From Goodfellowiella coeruleoviolacea (GTDB lineage: Bacteria; Actinomycetota; Actinomycetes; Mycobacteriales; Pseudonocardiaceae), in NCBI RefSeq assembly GCF_024171785.1, contig NZ_JAMTCK010000013.1, forward strand, positions 1 through 64,000: 64,000 bases of DNA, read 5' to 3'. Positions 60,042 to 64,000 of the stretch are shown here, one piece after another; the stretch's first letter is position 1; each line of letters begins with the position of its first letter. The notes under the pieces are model-generated. The model searched no databases. It had not been told where the DNA came from and saw only the letters and a program-made list of their open reading frames with translations. Made by a program: the position numbers and the translations under genes.

Positions 60042-63000
60042 TTACAGGTCGAGGTCGAACTCGTCCTCCTGGTAGCCCTTGTACTGCGACTTCAAGCCCC
60101 GTTCCGAGGGCTCCACCTGCGCCTTCGCCTGGAAGTAGCGCACCCGCTCCCCCAGCGTGCCGGTTCGCTCCTTGTCGGCCAGGTCGGCATTCCGCGCGTC
60201 GCGCAGCTCCTGCGCCTTGCGCTTCTCGGCGTCGAACTCGGCCTGCAGGGCATCCAGGTCGTCGGTCTTGAACTTCGCGCGCAGCCGGTCGAGTTCCTGC
60301 TTCCGAGCGACGGGGTCGGCGATGTTCTTCGCATCCCGGATGGCGTTGTAGTTCTCCTCCGCCCTCCGGTGCAGATTCTCCAGCATGTTGTCCAGGTACT
60401 GGGGGTGTCCCTGCTCGTAACCGCCGGCGTGGCCGCGATCGGCCTCCGGTCCCTTCGCCTCGTAGATCCGGTATTCCTTGCCGTACGTGTCGTGCGGTGC
60501 CTCGAAGACGCCGTCCAGGTGGCCCGCTCCCCGGTCGGGCAGTTCCTCGACCAGGGTGAACGCCCGGTCGGGCGGGCGTTGCGCGTTCAGGTCGGCGACC
60601 CGGTGGTTCATGGCGAACTGGCCGATGTACTCGCCGCGTTCGCTGCGCATGATCCCGTGCTCGGCGCGGAGTTCCTCCGGTGAAACCGGCCCCGGTTGTC
60701 CGTCGTTCGGGGTGTCCTTGTCCCCGCTCGCGGCGGTCCGAGCCGGCAGGCCCTGCTGGGCGAGGTGGTGCTCGGCCTGCGCCCGCCACTCCTGCTTCCT
60801 GGCGGCGGCGAGGTCGGCTTCTACCTCGCGCAACGCCGCCTCAGCCCTGGCGCGGTCGGCGGGCGGGGCCGCGTCCAGGTCCCGCTGGGCCTCGGCGCGT
60901 CGGGCACGCGCGTCCCCGACGACCTGCTCGGCGCGCCGGATCTCCGCCTCCAGGTCGTCGTGCCGCGCGGCGGCCCGGTGGGCACGTTCGGCTTCGGCGT
61001 ACTTGGCGTTGAAGTCGGCTTCGGCTCGACGGGCCGCGTCCAGGTCCGCCTCGGCCCGTTTCACGCGCGCCTCGGCGTCGGCGTGCTCCTTGCGCACGGC
61101 GGCGAGGTCGGCCTCGGCCTTGTCCGTCGACCGGCGGGACGTCCTGGCCTGGTCCAGGTCCTTCTCGGCTTCCTTGACCCGGGCTGCGGCGTGGTCGCGC
61201 CTGGCTTTGGCGACGTCCAGTTCGGCCTCCTTGACCTGGGCCGCGGCGGTGTACTTGCGGGCCAGCGCCGCGTCCTCCCCGGCCTCACGCACCCGTTTCG
61301 GGTCGGCGTCGGCCATCCACGGGTCTGACTCGGCCGCGTACCGCCGGGACGTCACCGCGCCCTCCTGGGCTTCCCGGGCGGCCGCGAGCTTCGCTTCCGC
61401 CGCCTTGACCGGAGCCTCGGCGCGGTGCTCCCTCGCCTGGGCCAACTCCTTCTTCGCCTCGCGGATGCTGGCGTCGTTACCGCTGTCCTCCGCTGTCTTG
61501 AGTTCCTCCTCCGCTTCCCTGACCTTCTTGTCCGCGCGTTCGATGGCGAACGGGCCGTCGGCGTCGTCGTACCGGGACTGGATTCCGGGCCGCATGTGCA
61601 CCAACCGGTCCGCCGCCCACCTCTGCTCCGGGGACAGGCTGTCGCGGCTGCCGCTCTCAGTCGCCTTGACCTCGGCCTGTTCCAGCTTCTTGACGAAGAA
61701 CGAGCCGTCCTCGTTGCGGCCGATCGGGGGCACCTGGACGCCGTCGATCTTTCCCTTCATCCCGGCCGCGTTCCGGGTGGGGTGCGGATTGTTGCTGTCG
61801 AACGAGCCATTCCAGTACTGCCGGTAGAACTTCTCCGCTTCGGCGCGCGGGCCGTTCAGCTTGGCTTCGATCTTCTTGTGCACCTTCTCGACGTTGGCCT
61901 TCTCCGGGTCGTCGCCGCGGTCGCGGGCGGTGTGCGGGTCGAGACCGACCTTGTCGGCGTCCCTGGTGCCTGGCACGAAGCCGTCGTCGCCGGCGCGGGT
62001 GGTGGTGCCGTCGGGACGGTGGACCTGCCATTCACCGTTCGGTGGGATCTTGGGGCGGCGCTCACCGTTCGGGCCGATCTCCGGCTCGGAGGCGAAGACC
62101 CGGCCGTCGGTGTCGCTCCACGCGGCCCGGTTCGGCGCCAGCACCTCGGTGTCGAGGGCGCGGGACAGCCGGCGGGCGAAGTCGTTGGAGCCGGCGTCAC
62201 AGCCGATCAGCCGGACCGGGCGGCCGTCGTAGTTGCCGCTGCGGCGGAGCAGGTCGGCGAACTCCTCCGGGCTGTACAGCCGGTTGCCGATGCGCGCGTG
62301 TCCGTCCGGGGTGACGTGGACGTCAGCCGTGAACCGGCCGTCCGGGTCGGGCCGGACCCGCTGCGGTAGGTCGCCCATTTTCGAGTCGCCCCGGTGGAAG
62401 GACACACCGGCCGGGGTGGCTTCCGCGTGCCGGCGAACGACCTCGTCGGGGCTCGGCCGATCCAGGTCGTGGTGGACTGGGCCATCCGGGTCGGGCCGGT
62501 GGCCGTCCGGGGCGCGGTCCGGCGTGTGGTGCGTGGGCGGGCCGGCGTCTGGTGCGTGCTGAGGGCCTTGCGGGCCAACGGGATGGCGTGGTCCGGCCGG
62601 GTCGGGGCGATACGCACCCGGGCTGGTGGGTGCGTGCTGGGCCGACCCGGTGGAACCGGCGGGTGGCCTACCGCTGCCCGGAGACGCCGGGTGCGTTGCT
62701 GGACGGCCCGGAGTGCTCGTTGCGGGACCGCCTGGGCCACCGCGGGCCACCGGGGTTGGCGCCGGTCCGGTCGGCCGGCTCGGTGGGTGGGGTGTGCGGG
62801 GCTGGATCGGGGCGGGACTGCCCGGTGTGCCGGTCCACCCAGGGCCTCGGCCCGGCCGGGTGTGCGGTGCGCCGCCGGCCGGAGCACCTGGCGATCCTGG
62901 TGACCCGGGTGCCCCTGGTGCGCCGGTTCCCGGTGGCGGTCCTTGGTGCGGCGGCGCAACGGGGCTGTCCGGGCCACGTTGCGTGGGCACCGGGGAGCCG

Positions 63001-64000
63001 CCGCTGTCCCTGGCGGCTACTGGCGTGGCCCCCGTGCCGGCGGAAGCAGTGCCGGCGGAATGGGGGTCGGGTCGGGGCGGGGTGGTGTCGGGGTGCGGGG
63101 TGGCACCGCCAGGCGAGGTGGGGCTGCTGTGTGGCGTGGGGCCAGGGTGTGGCGTGGCGCCACCAGGCGGCGTGGTTCCACCGTGCGGAGTTGGACCGCC
63201 GTGCGGAGGCATCGCGGTCTGCGGGGGTGGGCCGTTGGTCGGACCGGCTTCACCGCGTGGTCCACTGTGGACGGGCGGATCAGCGCTGGGTGCACCACCG
63301 GGCGAACCACCAGGATGGTTGTTCCCCAACGAATGGGCTGGCGAGGCGGTCGGGGTGGGAGTGGGGGCTCGCCCACTGCTCAACGTCGTGGCGGTGGGCG
63401 TGTGGCCGCCGGGCGAACCTGGGGTGGGGCCGAGATCGCCGGTGCGTGGTGCGAAGGCCCGGTTGGGCGCGCTGTCACCACCACCCGCGCGGGGCGTGAA
63501 TCCGTTGCCGCCGTTGGGTCCTTGGGAAGGCGTGGCTGGAACGCCCGAGGGTGAACCGGAATCCGCTGCCGGGTGCCCCGAGCCAGGTCGGCTGCCACCG
63601 GGGCTGGTGGCGGGGCCGTCGCCAGCCGATCCGGTGTGCGCGCGGGGTGGAACAGTCGTCTCTGGACTGTCGATGCCGCTTGTGGTGGTGCGGGCCGGTT
63701 CGGGAGAGCCGTTGGCTCCCGCTGTTCGTGGCTGATCAGCGATCCTGGTTGTCCCGTTGTCGCCCGAGTCAGTGGTCCGCGGACCAGGGGTGTCCGCGCC
63801 GTTGTTTCCCGGGCCGTCGGGACTTCGGCCGTTGGGGCTCGGGCCGTCGGGGCTTGGGCCGTCGGCATCGGGGGAATCGCCGGTGTCGTCGACGCCACTG
63901 CCGCCATCGGGGTCACCGTCACCGCCGCGTCCACCGGGACCGTCACCGCCGTCCGGTCCGTCCGGGCGAGCGCCGCGTTGGATGAAGCCACCCGCCTTGA
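60042..64000 (-). CDS. Very large polymorphic toxin with PD-(D/E)XK-like nuclease C-terminus (5' end outside window)
   Basis: The frame is open from the TAA at 60042 to the right edge with no ATG/GTG/TTG that has coding support before it, so at least 1,319 residues are seen. Order: a Gly/Pro/Asp- and Thr/Pro-rich disordered stalk (about 64000-62500); a domain with DVHVTPDGHARIGNRLY and PVRLIGCDAGSNDFARRLS ... EVLAPNRAAW, found as a pre-toxin or protease-like part in actinobacterial toxins; a long Ala/Glu/Arg/Lys coiled coil (about 61650-60780); and a terminal domain GHLDGVFEA ... YRIYEAKGPE ... GHPQYLDNML, whose Asp near 60520 and Glu-x-Lys near 60455 match a restriction-endonuclease fold. 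The secretion signal lies outside. No immunity gene is recognised downstream. Confidence 0.8.
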   Translation of the reverse strand, partial: KAGGFIQRGARPDGPDGGDGPGGRGGDGDPDGGSGVDDTGDSPDADGPSPDGPSPNGRSPDGPGNNGADTPGPRTTDSGDNGTTRIADQPRTAGANGSPEPARTTTSGIDSPETTVPPRAHTGSAGDGPATSPGGSRPGSGHPAADSGSPSGVPATPSQGPNGGNGFTPRAGGGDSAPNRAFAPRTGDLGPTPGSPGGHTPTATTLSSGRAPTPTPTASPAHSLGNNHPGGSPGGAPSADPPVHSGPRGEAGPTNGPPPQTAMPPHGGPTPHGGTTPPGGATPHPGPTPHSSPTSPGGATPHPDTTPPRPDPHSAGTASAGTGATPVAARDSGGSPVPTQRGPDSPVAPPHQGPPPGTGAPGAPGSPGSPGAPAGGAPHTRPGRGPGWTGTPGSPAPIQPRTPHPPSRPTGPAPTPVARGGPGGPATSTPGRPATHPASPGSGRPPAGSTGSAQHAPTSPGAYRPDPAGPRHPVGPQGPQHAPDAGPPTHHTPDRAPDGHRPDPDGPVHHDLDRPSPDEVVRRHAEATPAGVSFHRGDSKMGDLPQRVRPDPDGRFTADVHVTPDGHARIGNRLYSPEEFADLLRRSGNYDGRPVRLIGCDAGSNDFARRLSRALDTEVLAPNRAAWSDTDGRVFASEPEIGPNGERRPKIPPNGEWQVHRPDGTTTRAGDDGFVPGTRDADKVGLDPHTARDRGDDPEKANVEKVHKKIEAKLNGPRAEAEKFYRQYWNGSFDSNNPHPTRNAAGMKGKIDGVQVPPIGRNEDGSFFVKKLEQAEVKATESGSRDSLSPEQRWAADRLVHMRPGIQSRYDDADGPFAIERADKKVREAEEELKTAEDSGNDASIREAKKELAQAREHRAEAPVKAAEAKLAAAREAQEGAVTSRRYAAESDPWMADADPKRVREAGEDAALARKYTAAAQVKEAELDVAKARRDHAAARVKEAEKDLDQARTSRRSTDKAEADLAAVRKEHADAEARVKRAEADLDAARRAEADFNAKYAEAERAHRAAARHDDLEAEIRRAEQVVGDARARRAEAQRDLDAAPPADRARAEAALREVEADLAAARKQEWRAQAEHHLAQQGLPARTAASGDKDTPNDGQPGPVSPEELRAEHGIMRSERGEYIGQFAMNHRVADLNAQRPPDRAFTLVEELPDRGAGHLDGVFEAPHDTYGKEYRIYEAKGPEADRGHAGGYEQGHPQYLDNMLENLHRRAEENYNAIRDAKNIADPVARKQELDRLRAKFKTDDLDALQAEFDAEKRKAQELRDARNADLADKERTGTLGERVRYFQAKAQVEPSERGLKSQYKGYQEDEFDLDL
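63260..63272. repeat. Recurrent palindrome GTCCACTGTGGAC, copy 5
   Basis: Exact 13-bp palindrome in the disordered-stalk region of the large toxin gene. Confidence 0.8.

Noticed and set aside
62626-63985. Long Gly/Pro/Trp- and Arg-rich plus-strand frames
   Set aside because: They lie opposite the disordered stalk of the large toxin; the minus frame is continuous with the nuclease-bearing C-terminus and has natural composition for such stalks.
63380-63991. 203-codon minus-strand frame rich in Thr/Pro/Ala
   Set aside because: Reading the toxin frame by hand shows it stays open to 64000, so this is an alternative frame of the same gene.

Overview
High-GC actinomycete chromosome, most likely Pseudonocardiales; the genus cannot be named from sequence alone. 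Grounds: GC-rich third codon positions, GTG/TTG starts, leaderless promoters, a DUF397 protein, a mycothiol-type maleylpyruvate isomerase, and the actinobacterial gene order tyrS-mpg-argHGRFDBJC / pheT-pheS-rRNA methyltransferase-rplT-rpmI-infC / uvrA-MBL hydrolase, known from Mycobacterium and relatives. Here this backbone runs mostly on the minus strand and is split by accessory islands.

Layout. 1-478: no gene; two strong minus-strand promoters point out of the left edge, probably toward an rRNA operon. 479-11071: ten-gene arginine operon argCJBDFRGH-mpg-tyrS, nearly all with 1-8 nt stop/start overlaps, behind a leaderless argC promoter covered by an ARG-box-like operator. 11135-15854: an island at the argC/pheT junction with an N-truncated methyltransferase, a repeat-bearing membrane protein, and a cyclodipeptide (diketopiperazine) cluster: NYH-type CDPS, O-methyltransferase, AlbA/AlbB-like cyclodipeptide oxidase and a second methyltransferase. 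16113-22445: pheT, pheS, rRNA methyltransferase, rplT, rpmI, infC (ATC start). 22703-30263: DUF1844 protein, RidA, and a divergent D-amino-acid/sugar locus (IclR + PfkB kinase against D-amino-acid deaminase, D-aminoacylase and GntP permease). 30307-32572: DUF397, PfkB-like kinase, surE.

32573-47013: a visibly lower-GC polymorphic-toxin island. A roughly 2,080-residue secreted Rhs/YD-repeat protein with two PA14-like domains carries a short GIY-YIG-like C-terminal toxin whose stop overlaps a putative immunity gene. Downstream in the rhs reading direction lie two decayed copies of the Rhs core end with orphan toxin/immunity remnants, and a segmental duplication: the surE 3' end plus a five-gene cassette (small membrane proteins, lipoprotein, PH-like membrane protein) occurs twice about 4.8-5.0 kb apart, each copy damaged at different genes.

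47325-57717: secreted SGNH hydrolase, multi-pass membrane protein, uvrA, MHS-type transporter, maleylpyruvate isomerase, acyltransferase and MBL hydrolase. 57813-64000: a decayed accessory zone (frameshifted HTH gene, frameshifted CoiA-like gene, fragments) and the 3' part of a second very large polymorphic toxin ending in a PD-(D/E)XK-like nuclease domain and running off the right edge.

Functional picture: core housekeeping and arginine synthesis with two secondary islands, one making a modified diketopiperazine and one devoted to contact- or secretion-type toxins with repeated replacement of toxin/immunity cassettes. A 13-bp palindrome GTCCAC(A/T)GTGGAC recurs across the whole window.
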